NCBI GenBank assembly: GCA_946540735.1
Contig: CAMNIN010000010.1
Span: 1 to 64,000, forward strand
DNA from: an uncultured Prevotellaceae bacterium
Lineage (GTDB): Bacteria > Bacteroidota > Bacteroidia > Bacteroidales > Bacteroidaceae
DNA length: 64,000 nt
Direction: 5' to 3'
Positions 35,210-43,585 of the stretch are shown here, piece by piece. The notes below the pieces were generated by a model, which worked only from the letters and a program-made list of their open reading frames with translations, ran no database searches and was not told the origin of the DNA. The translations under genes were made by a program, and so were the position numbers. How positions within the stretch are numbered: the stretch's first letter is position 1; every line of letters starts with the position of its first letter.

Positions 35210-35836
35210 ATGAAACAGATATCTCTCACCCTCATGCTGCTGTTTACAGCTTCGCTGTCGTTTGCGCAGAAGCAGATGAGGGACTACTTGGTGAGTATGC
35301 CCGACACGATGGCGCTCTATCTCAACAAGACCAAGCGCACCGAAATGGTCGACTTCTATCAGATGGGAGTCAAGGCCGAGACGTTTAACCTGCTGGAAGG
35401 AACGACCACACTCGACTCGCTCAACGCCACTTTCGCCGATGTCAGGCTCAGTGAGAGCAGCCGTATGCAACTCTCGCTGCTTCCGACCATTCAGGGTGAC
35501 ACTCTGATCTGTGTGTCGCGCACCTTTTATGGCGAAGCACCTGAATCCACGATCTCTTTCTATGATAGCCAGTGGCGTCCCGTCGCTTCAGCAGGAAAAC
35601 TCCCCGACATTTCTTTGGCTGCCATGATGCAGCGACCCGACACCATGTCGGTGGAGCGGTATGATGAACTCCAGCGGTTGGTAGACCCCATGATGCTCTA
35701 TGCAGAGCTCTCGCCGGAGGGGGATTCGCTTACGTTCCGACTTTCTGCGCCTATGACGACAAAGAAGGAAAAAGAGGCATTAAATGCCATATTTGTGCAA
35801 AGAAAAGTGAAATGGGACGGAGAAAAGTTTAATTGA
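35210..35836 (+). CDS. DUF3256 family secreted protein
   Basis: A 208-aa exported protein. The signal peptide ends LSFAQ (about residue 20). The mature part opens MRDYLVSMPDTMALYLNKTKRTEMVDFYQMG, the hallmark of DUF3256, and contains the block LSLLPTIQGDTLICVSRTFYGEAPEST. The family is periplasmic and of unknown function, nearly limited to Bacteroidales. It is monocistronic; no terminator hairpin is seen directly after it, but the inverted-repeat elements at 36077 could serve. Confidence 0.85.
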   Translation: MKQISLTLMLLFTASLSFAQKQMRDYLVSMPDTMALYLNKTKRTEMVDFYQMGVKAETFNLLEGTTTLDSLNATFADVRLSESSRMQLSLLPTIQGDTLICVSRTFYGEAPESTISFYDSQWRPVASAGKLPDISLAAMMQRPDTMSVERYDELQRLVDPMMLYAELSPEGDSLTFRLSAPMTTKKEKEALNAIFVQRKVKWDGEKFN

Positions 35837-35890
35837 TGTTAAAAGACAGGCCTTTTTTGAGGGAAAATTCTTTTTTCCCGGAGAAATGCC

Positions 35891-35898
35891 TAACTTTG
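35891..35898 (+). promoter_or_regulatory. Orphan -7 box (TAACTTTG)
   Basis: A strong TAACTTTG preceded by a T-rich stretch, with no credible ORF in the next 400 bp on this strand. The 79-aa ORF at 35833 has unlikely composition and begins upstream of the box. The intervening sequence contains a decayed duplication (TTTTTGAAGCATCTGATGGCTCGGATTT near 35980 and 36043). A small RNA is possible. Confidence 0.35.
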
Positions 35899-36076
35899 CA
35901 TCGTGTTTTTCATGGTATTAGATTATTAAGGTTAATAAAGATTGGTTGTCGTGAGACAATCAATTTTTTTTTGTGCCTTTTTGAAGCATCTGATGGCTCG
36001 GATTTCGTGGACATCTCTACATTTTTGTCATGGTTTTGTGGGTTTTTGAATCATGTGAAGCCTCGGATTTAGTGGA

Positions 36077-36310
36077 GTAGAGACGTCACATTGGGGCGTC
36101 TCTTTTGATCATGGGGTTTTGTTTGTGGGTGGGTTTTGGAGACGCCCCGGTGTGACGTCTCTACATTTTTTGGCATGGGGTGTTTTGGAGACGCCCCGAT
36201 GTGACGTCTCTACATTTTGGTCATGGGGTAGTCGGGAGACGCCCCGGTGTGACGTCTCTACATTTTTTGGCATGGGGTGTTTTGGAGACGCCCCGGTGTG
36301 ACGTCTCTAC
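36077..36310. repeat. Inverted-repeat element copy D: one left end and four tandem right ends
   Basis: GTAGAGACGTCACATTGGGGCGTCTC is followed by four right ends of the form GAGACGCCCCGGTGTGACGTCTCTACATTTT, spaced about 44-63 bp. Each right end is a hairpin (GAGACG/CGTCTC) followed by a T-run. It lies between the convergent DUF3256 and patatin genes. Confidence 0.85.
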
Positions 36311-36369
36311 ATTTTTTGGCATGGGGTTGTGGATTTTGTCTTGGGGTGGGGTGTGAATGGCCCTGTTTT

Positions 36370-37218
36370 TTAGGAATGGAGGAAGGCGCGGATGGCGCTG
36401 ATTTTCTCTTTCCCTATTTTCCTGCCTTCTTCATAGACGGCCTGCATCTCGTCGGGTTTGTGGGAGATATGTCCGATTCTCAGTGGGGCGGCGGGACGGA
36501 TGACCAAGGCCGTGCCCTCTTGTTCTCTTTGGCGGACGTAGCGCAGTTGATCGTTATACATCAAGTGTCTTTGGTCGAGTGCTCTGATCATGTTGGGATA
36601 GTGTCGCAGGCTCACCCGAAGCAGGGGCATGAGCCTGTTGTGCTCTTTCTGGTAACCCTCGGGTTGGGTGAGCACCACCACGTTGCGCTCGAAGCCCTGC
36701 CTTTCGAAATACTTCAAGGGGATGGAGTCAGCAACGCCGCCGTCGAGCAGCCATTTCCCGTCGAGGTGGACAGGTTTCGACACCATGGGCATCGAGGCAG
36801 AAGCCCTCACCCAGTCGAAACACTCGTCGCCCCCCTGCGTCAACCGTTTGTAGACCGCCTGTCCTGTCTCCACGTCGGTGCAGACCAGGTGAAACTCCGT
36901 GGGGTTGGTCTCGAAAGCCTCGTTGTCGAAAGGGTCGTAGATGTTGGGCACCTGGTGGTAGGCGAAATCCGCTCCGAACAGGTCGCCGGTGGTCAGCCAT
37001 GAACGCATGCTGCAGTAGCGCCAGTCGCGGGCAAACCGCTTGTTGTAGCGGATGGGGCGCCCATGTTGCCGTGAATTGAAATTGACACCGAAGGCGGCGC
37101 CGGCAGATACCCCCACGACGCCGTCGAAATCAATCTTTTCCTCCATCATCACATCCAGTATTCCGGCGGTGAACAGTCCTCTCATGGCACCACCCTCCAG
37201 CACAAGTCCGTATTTCAT
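36370..37218 (-). CDS. Patatin-like phospholipase
   Basis: A 282-aa serine lipid acylhydrolase without a signal peptide. The oxyanion loop GLVLEGGAMRGLFTAG, the nucleophile elbow GVSAGAA (GxSxG) and the catalytic DGG dyad (WLLDGGVADSIP) are all present at normal spacing. This matches the bacterial YjjU-like patatin group. Likely cytoplasmic; the natural lipid is unknown. It has its own -7 box (TACTTTTG, plus 37250-37257) and stands alone between repeats and a divergent gene. Confidence 0.93.
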   Translation of the reverse strand: MKYGLVLEGGAMRGLFTAGILDVMMEEKIDFDGVVGVSAGAAFGVNFNSRQHGRPIRYNKRFARDWRYCSMRSWLTTGDLFGADFAYHQVPNIYDPFDNEAFETNPTEFHLVCTDVETGQAVYKRLTQGGDECFDWVRASASMPMVSKPVHLDGKWLLDGGVADSIPLKYFERQGFERNVVVLTQPEGYQKEHNRLMPLLRVSLRHYPNMIRALDQRHLMYNDQLRYVRQREQEGTALVIRPAAPLRIGHISHKPDEMQAVYEEGRKIGKEKISAIRAFLHS

Positions 37219-37249
37219 GAATCATGTATGTATTTAGTTCTCCGAAATG

Positions 37250-37257
37250 CAAAAGTA
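37250..37257 (-). promoter_or_regulatory. -7 box (TACTTTTG) for the patatin gene
   Basis: The plus strand reads CAAAAGTA, about 32 nt before the patatin ATG on the minus strand. A plus-strand TATTTTTG sits next to it at 37262-37269. Confidence 0.5.
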
Positions 37258-37371
37258 CCATTATTTTTGCTTTTCGCCATTCTTTAACTTAAAATTATAT
37301 GAAGTTAACGTGGTATTTCTGAATTTATGATAAATGATAAGGAATAAATCGCCGTGTGGTGGATAAAAGCT

Positions 37372-37379
37372 TAATTTTG
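37372..37379 (+). promoter_or_regulatory. -7 box (TAATTTTG) for the 179-aa gene
   Basis: TAATTTTG lies 41 nt before ATG 37421. Confidence 0.55.
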
Positions 37380-37420
37380 CAGAGGTCTTCCGGAAAAGAC
37401 GGAGGTAAAAATCATAAAGT

Positions 37421-37960
37421 ATGCGGGTCTCTCTTATTCCACATTCTCTACGCACTTGGGTGATGCTGGTGATGGCTACAAACGGAGTTTGTGGCTGGTC
37501 ACAAGCCAGTTGTGTGATCATCGACAAAGAAACGGGTACGCCCATCCGTGACGTGAAAGTGTATACCGACAAAGGACAGGTAGCCGTCACCGACTATCAG
37601 GGACGTGTGCGTATTGACTCAGCGTTCAGCAGTGCTACGATCTCCCATGTGAGTTACCTCACCCGTGTAATTGAGCGGCGCGAATGCCGTGACACCCTGT
37701 GGCTGTTGCCCAAGGTGAATCGGCTGGGCGAGGTCGTCGTGTGGGGTAAGGATCGACCGGGTATCGGGATGGTGACAGGACTTGCCACGAGAAACCTTTC
37801 GGCTTATGCCCCTCCCAAGTCAGGTGTGTCGTTTGACTTTTTTGAGATGTTCCGCAAGAAGCCGCTCAGCAAGAAAGCCCGGAAGAAGAATCAGGAATTG
37901 CTCCGCAACTGGGACAAGGTGTATGTAGAACGTCCGGATAGGAAGCCGCAGACGAAATGA
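37421..37960 (+). CDS. Exported protein with a carboxypeptidase-regulatory-like domain
   Basis: A 179-aa protein. The N-terminal signal (LRTWVMLVMATNGVCGWSQ) is followed by one carboxypeptidase-regulatory-like beta-sandwich (CVIIDKETGTPIRDVKVYTDKGQVAVTDYQGRVRI...ATISHVSYLTRVI). The tail is basic (FEMFRKKPLSKKARKKNQELLRNWDKVY). This is the N-terminal module of SusC-like receptors without plug or barrel. The role is unknown, perhaps envelope scaffolding. A 15-bp-stem terminator overlaps its stop codon. Confidence 0.75.
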   Translation: MRVSLIPHSLRTWVMLVMATNGVCGWSQASCVIIDKETGTPIRDVKVYTDKGQVAVTDYQGRVRIDSAFSSATISHVSYLTRVIERRECRDTLWLLPKVNRLGEVVVWGKDRPGIGMVTGLATRNLSAYAPPKSGVSFDFFEMFRKKPLSKKARKKNQELLRNWDKVYVERPDRKPQTK

Positions 37961-37992
37961 GGCACGTGAAAAACGCTCACGTGCCTCATTTT
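37955..37992. terminator. Intrinsic terminator with perfect 15-bp stem
   Basis: AAATGAGGCACGTGA, loop AAAACGC, TCACGTGCCTCATTT. The TGA of the upstream gene is part of the stem. It can act for both the plus-strand gene and the convergent minus-strand gene ending at 38032. Confidence 0.85.
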
Positions 37993-38031
37993 CATATTTG
38001 CTGGGTTCCCATCGGGAAAGACTGCTTCAGC

Positions 38032-38895
38032 TTATTTCAACTTGAATTTGAATTTCTGTCCCTTGCTGTTGGTGAAGGTGCCGGTATAGTAATCGCCACG
38101 GCATTCATACTGTCCGTTGAAAGTGCCGGTATGAGCCCCCTTCGGCGAGTACTCTTTTAATATCAAGTTCATCGAGCCTTTGGTATTGATGGCTTCGTAC
38201 TTCACCACGATCAGGTCGAATTTCGACTGTGGTCTTTCGTCGTAATAGTAATAGCCGATATAGTCACCCTCGTCGACTTCGGAGAGGTTGTCGATATACA
38301 TGGTGATGGGATAAGAACCGATAAATCCGCTCATGGGAATCTTGCCAGCGTCCTCATCCTCGTCCACCATCTCTTCCACATCCTCGTCGTCCACCTCTTC
38401 AGCCTTTTCGGTGATCTCCTCGGCCTGTTTCGTAACGGATTCGGTTTTCTCTTTCAGCCGCTCCTCCACTTTGGCATTGACCAGAGAGTCGATATTAGGC
38501 ATCTTTTCCTCTTTGGCCTTGTCGTTGCATCCCGTCAGGAAAGGCAGGCAGAGGCAGGCCATGAGGATGCATGGCAGGGAGTGGGTTTTCAAACGGTTGC
38601 TGGCCGGTGATTTCGAGCGGGCGAAAACTGTCAGCAGCACGATGGCCGTGATAGCGGCGATGATCACCAGCATCATCGTCGAGGGATCGCTTCCACCATC
38701 CGGGACGCCAGCGGTTGGCAGAACGGAGGCGAGGCTGTCTTTTAGCGTCTCGGCGCTGTCGGCGACGCTGTCGGGCACTATCTGCCGGAGCGTGTCGACA
38801 CTCACGTCATCGAGATCAAAGTTGCTTCCCGAGCACCGGCTGCATCCGGAAGGCATCGGAGAGGGTAATGGTGCGATATCCAAGAGATGTGACAT
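38032..38895 (-). CDS. Membrane protein of unknown function with acidic coiled coil
   Basis: A 287-aa protein that I do not recognise. The N-terminal 70 residues are polar (GCSRCSGSNFDLDDVSVDTLRQ). A transmembrane helix follows at about 74-92 (MMLVIIAAITAIVLLTVFA). A second hydrophobic stretch at about 105-121 ends in a lipobox-like LPFLTGCNDK. Then come a charged coiled coil (about 130-190; KVEERLKEKTESVTKQAEEITEKAEEV), a run of Asp/Glu, and a small C-terminal beta domain (GYYYYDERPQSKFDLIVVKY...FTNSKGQKFKFKLK). It starts 34 bp after the OmpA-like gene, so the two probably form an operon. The lipobox inside the ORF is odd; a shorter lipoprotein is possible, but no good start codon precedes it. 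Confidence 0.6.
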   Translation of the reverse strand: MSHLLDIAPLPSPMPSGCSRCSGSNFDLDDVSVDTLRQIVPDSVADSAETLKDSLASVLPTAGVPDGGSDPSTMMLVIIAAITAIVLLTVFARSKSPASNRLKTHSLPCILMACLCLPFLTGCNDKAKEEKMPNIDSLVNAKVEERLKEKTESVTKQAEEITEKAEEVDDEDVEEMVDEDEDAGKIPMSGFIGSYPITMYIDNLSEVDEGDYIGYYYYDERPQSKFDLIVVKYEAINTKGSMNLILKEYSPKGAHTGTFNGQYECRGDYYTGTFTNSKGQKFKFKLK

Positions 38896-38929
38896 GGCTA
38901 ATGTAGATTGATGGTTTTGGAAAAATGTC

Positions 38930-40096
38930 TTATTCGGTCACTTGGCGCTTGACGATGCGTTTCACCTTTTTCATCACCTGCTTCTGCACGTCCACTTCCT
39001 CATAATCGGTGTAGGTGCGTGTGCCCTCTGCGTCGATGATTACGCAGCGGTTCTTGTCGTTCTCGGCGAAAGGCTGCACGGTGTCGCCTTTCGAGTCGGT
39101 GACGATGCGGTCGGGATTGACCCCATGCCGCTCGACCAGGTCTTTCTTGAAGGTCTCGGCACGTCGCTGCGCATACATCTGGTTGAGGCGTGCGTTGCCA
39201 GTGCCCTTGTCGGCGTAGCCCACGACGTAGAGAGTGCTGTTTTCATTGTCCTTCATGAACTTGGCCACCTGCTCCATGATGGCGCTCGGTGTCTCATTGT
39301 CGCTCACGCGGATGGCATAGAAGATCTCCTTGTGGAGCTTGGTCTTCTCGGTCTTGGTGATGGGGCGCTTTTCTTTCACGGTGATGGTCTCTGGCACCTC
39401 TTCCTCGATTTCCTCCTCGATCTCGCGGATGGTCACCGGTTTCTTGTGCACTTTGTGGCCGAAGCGAAAGCTCAGTCCGAGCATGGCAGTGAACATCCAG
39501 TCGTCGCGGCTGCTCATCTTGGAGTTGAAGCGGTCGTCGAGGGAGTTGGCGTTCACTTCAAGGCTCACGCCCAGTGGTTTCTGCATGTTGGTCTCCAGTC
39601 TCAGACCCGCACGGATGTTGTGGCTCAGGCGGTTGTCTTTCCACGCCAGCGGGGCAACTGTGGTCGGCAAGTTGAGCGCATGGAACTCATCGTTGTCCCA
39701 GGCATAGTTCAAACCGGCACCACCGAGCAGGATCAGGTTGAGCGCATGGTCCTTGCTTCGTCCGATGAGGTTGCTGAGATTGATCATCAGGTCAAGGTCG
39801 GGAGTGACATATTTCCATTTGTAATATTGGTCAATGTCTTTGAATCCACTTTTCGACTGCCAAGCGTTGACATGCAGGCGCAAGCCCACAACGGGTGTGA
39901 AGAAATGGCCAAACGAAAGTGCGGCGGTAGGAGTGATCAACTTGTCTTTCGGAGCATTGGTTGTTGTCATCTGCAAGCCACCCTGTGCCTCGATGTAGGA
40001 ATAGGATTTCCAGTCCCTGTTTTGTGCGTTGACTGAGACCGCCACCAGTATGGCGGTAGCGGTTGTCAAGAGAAATCGCTTTGTTTCCATTCTCAT
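38930..40096 (-). CDS. OmpA-family outer-membrane protein
   Basis: A 388-aa protein (from ATG 40096; MRMETKRFLL). The ORF-track start at 40207 is a TTG inside the promoter and is rejected. A signal peptide ends VSVNAQ. An N-terminal barrel of about 200 residues follows, then a charged linker (IREIEEEIEEEVPETITVKEKRPITKTEK) and the C-terminal OmpA domain that binds peptidoglycan (TLYVVGYADKGTGNARLNQMYAQRRAETFKKDLVERHGVNPDRI). It anchors the outer membrane to the cell wall. It is followed at 34 bp by the unknown membrane protein. Confidence 0.92.
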   Translation of the reverse strand: MRMETKRFLLTTATAILVAVSVNAQNRDWKSYSYIEAQGGLQMTTTNAPKDKLITPTAALSFGHFFTPVVGLRLHVNAWQSKSGFKDIDQYYKWKYVTPDLDLMINLSNLIGRSKDHALNLILLGGAGLNYAWDNDEFHALNLPTTVAPLAWKDNRLSHNIRAGLRLETNMQKPLGVSLEVNANSLDDRFNSKMSSRDDWMFTAMLGLSFRFGHKVHKKPVTIREIEEEIEEEVPETITVKEKRPITKTEKTKLHKEIFYAIRVSDNETPSAIMEQVAKFMKDNENSTLYVVGYADKGTGNARLNQMYAQRRAETFKKDLVERHGVNPDRIVTDSKGDTVQPFAENDKNRCVIIDAEGTRTYTDYEEVDVQKQVMKKVKRIVKRQVTE

Positions 40097-40204
40097 AAAA
40101 ATTAGTTTGTTGATTATTCTTTTATAGTTAGCATTCCGGGTGATTTTCGTCACCTTATTACGGCAAGAGAAGCCACTTTTATGCTTTTTTTGCCTATGAT
40201 AGCG

Positions 40205-40212
40205 CAAAATTA
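40205..40212 (-). promoter_or_regulatory. -7 box (TAATTTTG) for the OmpA-like gene
   Basis: The plus strand reads CAAAATTA. It implies a leader of about 105 nt to ATG 40096. Confidence 0.5.
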
Positions 40213-40326
40213 ATGTTTTTTATTGAATTGGCCATGTCAAAAGCTTTCTTTTTGCGAAAAACTCCTTTTTTCTGTTGGTCAAACAAGTTAATGGTCAGAA
40301 GTTAGCGTTTTTTCAACCTTTTCCTT

Positions 40327-40334
40327 TATTTTTG
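40327..40334 (+). promoter_or_regulatory. -7 box (TATTTTTG) for the C10 protease
   Basis: TATTTTTG lies 22 nt before ATG 40357. Confidence 0.6.
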
Positions 40335-40356
40335 CATACTCAAACCCATATTTCGC

Positions 40357-43300
40357 ATGAAAAGGTCAGTATCTCTCCTCTTTTGGGTCATCCTTTCCAC
40401 ATTGGTAGTCCGTTCCGCCCCCATCACCAGCAGTCAGGCAGCGTCGAAAGCGCAGGCCTTCCTCTCGTCGCATGGGAAGGGCGGGATGCAACCGCTGTCG
40501 CTGGTCGGGCAAGGCAGTCGGAAAGCCATCGGCCGTGGAGGGGCAGTCCCCAATCCCAGTTATTATGTGTTCAACCAAGGAGAAGACCAGGGCTTCGTCA
40601 TCGTGGCGGGCGACGACTGTGCCGAGGGAATCCTCGGCTATGCCGACAAGGGGCATTTCGACCTGGAAAAGATCCCCGACAACCTGCGTGCCTGGCTCGA
40701 CGGCTATGCCGAGGAGATCGCCTGGGCGCAACAGCAGCCTTCTTATGCGAAGAAACGCAATGTCATGGCGGCCGAATCACCAGTAGGTATCTCGAGGATG
40801 GTGGTGGCTCCCCTGCTGGAGTCCACCTGGGGGCAAGACAACCCCTACAACAAGAAGTGTCTGACGCAGGGAGGCAGCAAGGCCGTCACGGGATGCGTGG
40901 CCACCGCCCTGGCCCAGATCATGTATTACCACAAGTGGCCTCAGGACGCGACGGATACCATCCCGGCCTATAATCCCAACCAGATGTACGCCGGCTACCA
41001 GGCCCTGCTACCCATCACTTTCGAATGGGGCAAGATGCAGCCGCATTATGATGTGAAAGACGATACAGACAGTCCGGCGTCACAGGCAGTGGCCGATCTG
41101 ATGCTCTATTGCGGCCATGCCGTCGAGATGCAGTATGGTGTGACCTCATCAGGAGCTGATGCGATGGATTGCGCTGCAGCCCTCAATGATTACTTCGGCT
41201 ATGGCAATCCGACGAAGACCGCCAGCCGCAGCTCTTTCACGGCCGAGGAATGGGACGAGATGGTGTATGCCGAACTCGCTGAAGGCCGTCCCGTGCTTTA
41301 TGCCGCCGCCGCTTCCAACGGTTCGGGCCATGCCTTCGTGTGCGATGGTTACGACGGCGAGGGCCTTTTTCATATCAACTGGGGGTGGAACGGACAATCC
41401 GACGGCTATTTCCGTTTGCAAGCCCTCAATCCCGCCTCGCAAGGAACAGGAGGCAGCGGCATGTCGTCAGGTTTCTCCTTGCGTCAGATGATGGTCTTCG
41501 GCATCAGTCCGGAGGTGCTGACCTCACAGCCTGCCGTCGATCGTCCGGCTCTCGTGCAGGTGGTAGAGCTGACCTTATCAGGCGATGTGTCGGAACTGGA
41601 CTATGGAAATCCCTCTACGACTGATTTCTCCTCCGTCAAGGTCGACAATGTGTTCAGGGTACCCTTCGCGGGTATTTACGCCGTAGGTTTCGCTTTATGC
41701 AAAGGCGACGAAATCCTGCAGGTGAGAAATACTGCGGCAGGAAACCTGCTCTCTACTTATGACATGCGTTTTACGAATCCTGTCTCCCTTTCCGGTCTTG
41801 GACGCAACCTGGAGGACGGCGAATACCAGATCAGGTGTGTGTGCAGACCAGGAGATGCGGAAGAGTGGCTATTCGATACCGACAGCGAGCGTATCTTTAT
41901 CGCGGTGACCATCGCCGATGGCAAGGCCACCTTTGTCGAACAGACGCTGGGCACCACCCTTGAAGTGACCCACGTCGAACAGGCTTTTGACAATAGTACG
42001 AAAAAACAGGTCAGGGCGACGGTCGTCAACCGCGGTCCGTATGATTTCTACGGACTTGTGCAACTGCGGATTGACGGGACGGTGATGTGTACCGAGAACC
42101 TGCAACTCTCGGTGGAACAGCAGGATTACGTCGATTTCATGTTTGCCACCGACAGCAATCCCGTTCGGTTGAACATCGTGTCCGAGGAAACCGGCGAGGT
42201 GCTCTATGAGAATGAGAGTTTCACGTTCGTCGACCCGCCAGCGACGACCTCGCCAGAGGTGGAAGCTTATGGGGTGAGAAGTCTCGACGAAGAGAACAAG
42301 AAACATTTTGGCAATGTGGCCGAGGGTGCCGTGACGCTACGCAACGCCGCTGAGGAGTCGTGGACCGGCAACGTGACGCTCCAGGTGAAAGTCCTCACCG
42401 AAGGGAGCGAGGAAGGTCAGTACACTTACACCACCAAATCCTCCTCGCAGCGGGTGACCCTGCAATCCGGCGAGACCCGCGAGGTAGTAGTTTCCTGTCC
42501 CGGCCTGAGCTATGGCAAGGAAGTGTGGTTCAATCTGTCGGTGGGCAGCTGGTCAGCAGTCGTAGGAAGCATGACTGAGCCCTACGTCGTCACGGCGGGG
42601 TATGAGGAGTGGGATGCCCAAGGCAACCGTAGTGCCATGGAACTGACCGCAACCACGACCGTATCCTCCTCGGCAGTCGCCGCAAGATTCTGCGGTCTCG
42701 ATCTCACGGATGTGACCATCATACCCAACAGCAACCCCAATACCCTCTATTTCCTGGATGAGGATGCCACGATCCCTTCCACGTTGGAAACCAAGAATGT
42801 GGTCAAGGGTTACAAAGCGGCGGGCGATATCGTTTGGAACCAAGGATTCGGTTTTTATGTCCCGACCAGTTTTGAGGTCAGCGGCCAAATCAAATATGTG
42901 CGTACTCCACAGGCAGAATGCGACGAATACAAAGGTTGGGAAACGGTTTGCCTGCCCTTCGCAGTCAAGGCCGTCTATGTGGAAGACGAGCGGGTGCACT
43001 GGTCTGGTGTGGAGGAAGACGGATTCTGGGTGATGCGTCTGCAGGGTGTCGATGGCGACCAGCTCGATTGTTCCCTGGTGAAGGAATGGAAAGCCAACGA
43101 ACCCTATATCATCGGTGTGCCCGCATCGATGAAAGAAAAACCTATGACCCTGTCGGCTTCTGATGTGAGGATCCTCAAGACCACAAAGATGGCGAAGGTG
43201 GTCGACGGCTATCAGATCGAAGCCACCACTGCCGACACGACGCTCCCTTCTGCCTATGTGATGAATGCCGAGGGCGATGCTTTCCAGCTGATCCGGAATG

Positions 43301-43557
43301 TGGAGGTGAAAGCCGGTGAGGTGTTTATGTTCGACAAGACCGGTGGTGCCGATGCCCCCGAACGGTTGCTGATCACCCGTCGGATGGGAGATGTCAACCA
43401 TGACGGAGTGGTGAATGTGACGGACGTCCTCCTGACGGTATCAAACATCAAGGGAGAAGATGTGGATGTCTTTTACGAGGCCAATGCCGATCTCAATGGC
43501 GACGGTCTTATCACGGTGACCGATGTGATGAGGATCATCGAGATAGAGATGGAATAA
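40357..43557 (+). CDS. C10-family (streptopain-like) cysteine protease with dockerin-like tail
   Basis: A secreted 1066-aa protease. A signal peptide is followed by a Spi_C10-type prodomain (about 22-125; ITSSQAASKAQAFLSSHG, YYVFNQGEDQGFVIVAGDD). The peptidase C10 domain has its nucleophile in TGCVATALAQIMYYHKWP (about residue 180) and the histidine in GSGHAFVCDGYD (about 325), followed by FHINWGWNGQSDGYF. Residues 400-1000 are beta-sandwich and other accessory regions. The C-terminus holds two dockerin-like calcium loops (DVNHDGVVNVTDVLLTV, DLNGDGLITVTDVMRII). The prodomain suggests secretion as a zymogen. It is convergent with the beta-helix gene 28 bp away. Confidence 0.93.
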   Translation: MKRSVSLLFWVILSTLVVRSAPITSSQAASKAQAFLSSHGKGGMQPLSLVGQGSRKAIGRGGAVPNPSYYVFNQGEDQGFVIVAGDDCAEGILGYADKGHFDLEKIPDNLRAWLDGYAEEIAWAQQQPSYAKKRNVMAAESPVGISRMVVAPLLESTWGQDNPYNKKCLTQGGSKAVTGCVATALAQIMYYHKWPQDATDTIPAYNPNQMYAGYQALLPITFEWGKMQPHYDVKDDTDSPASQAVADLMLYCGHAVEMQYGVTSSGADAMDCAAALNDYFGYGNPTKTASRSSFTAEEWDEMVYAELAEGRPVLYAAAASNGSGHAFVCDGYDGEGLFHINWGWNGQSDGYFRLQALNPASQGTGGSGMSSGFSLRQMMVFGISPEVLTSQPAVDRPALVQVVELTLSGDVSELDYGNPSTTDFSSVKVDNVFRVPFAGIYAVGFALCKGDEILQVRNTAAGNLLSTYDMRFTNPVSLSGLGRNLEDGEYQIRCVCRPGDAEEWLFDTDSERIFIAVTIADGKATFVEQTLGTTLEVTHVEQAFDNSTKKQVRATVVNRGPYDFYGLVQLRIDGTVMCTENLQLSVEQQDYVDFMFATDSNPVRLNIVSEETGEVLYENESFTFVDPPATTSPEVEAYGVRSLDEENKKHFGNVAEGAVTLRNAAEESWTGNVTLQVKVLTEGSEEGQYTYTTKSSSQRVTLQSGETREVVVSCPGLSYGKEVWFNLSVGSWSAVVGSMTEPYVVTAGYEEWDAQGNRSAMELTATTTVSSSAVAARFCGLDLTDVTIIPNSNPNTLYFLDEDATIPSTLETKNVVKGYKAAGDIVWNQGFGFYVPTSFEVSGQIKYVRTPQAECDEYKGWETVCLPFAVKAVYVEDERVHWSGVEEDGFWVMRLQGVDGDQLDCSLVKEWKANEPYIIGVPASMKEKPMTLSASDVRILKTTKMAKVVDGYQIEATTADTTLPSAYVMNAEGDAFQLIRNVEVKAGEVFMFDKTGGADAPERLLITRRMGDVNHDGVVNVTDVLLTVSNIKGEDVDVFYEANADLNGDGLITVTDVMRIIEIEME

Positions 43558-43585
43558 AGGTCGGATGCGTCGGATGGCTTGATCA

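Noticed and set aside
35833-36072. 79-aa plus-strand ORF after DUF3256
   Set aside because: Its composition is unlike neighbouring proteins, it begins upstream of the orphan -7 box, and it shows no recognisable family.
36119-36301. 60-aa ORF reading GDAPVxRLxxxFxG repeats
   Set aside because: Produced by tandem right ends of the inverted-repeat element; the same peptides appear at 50.6 kb.
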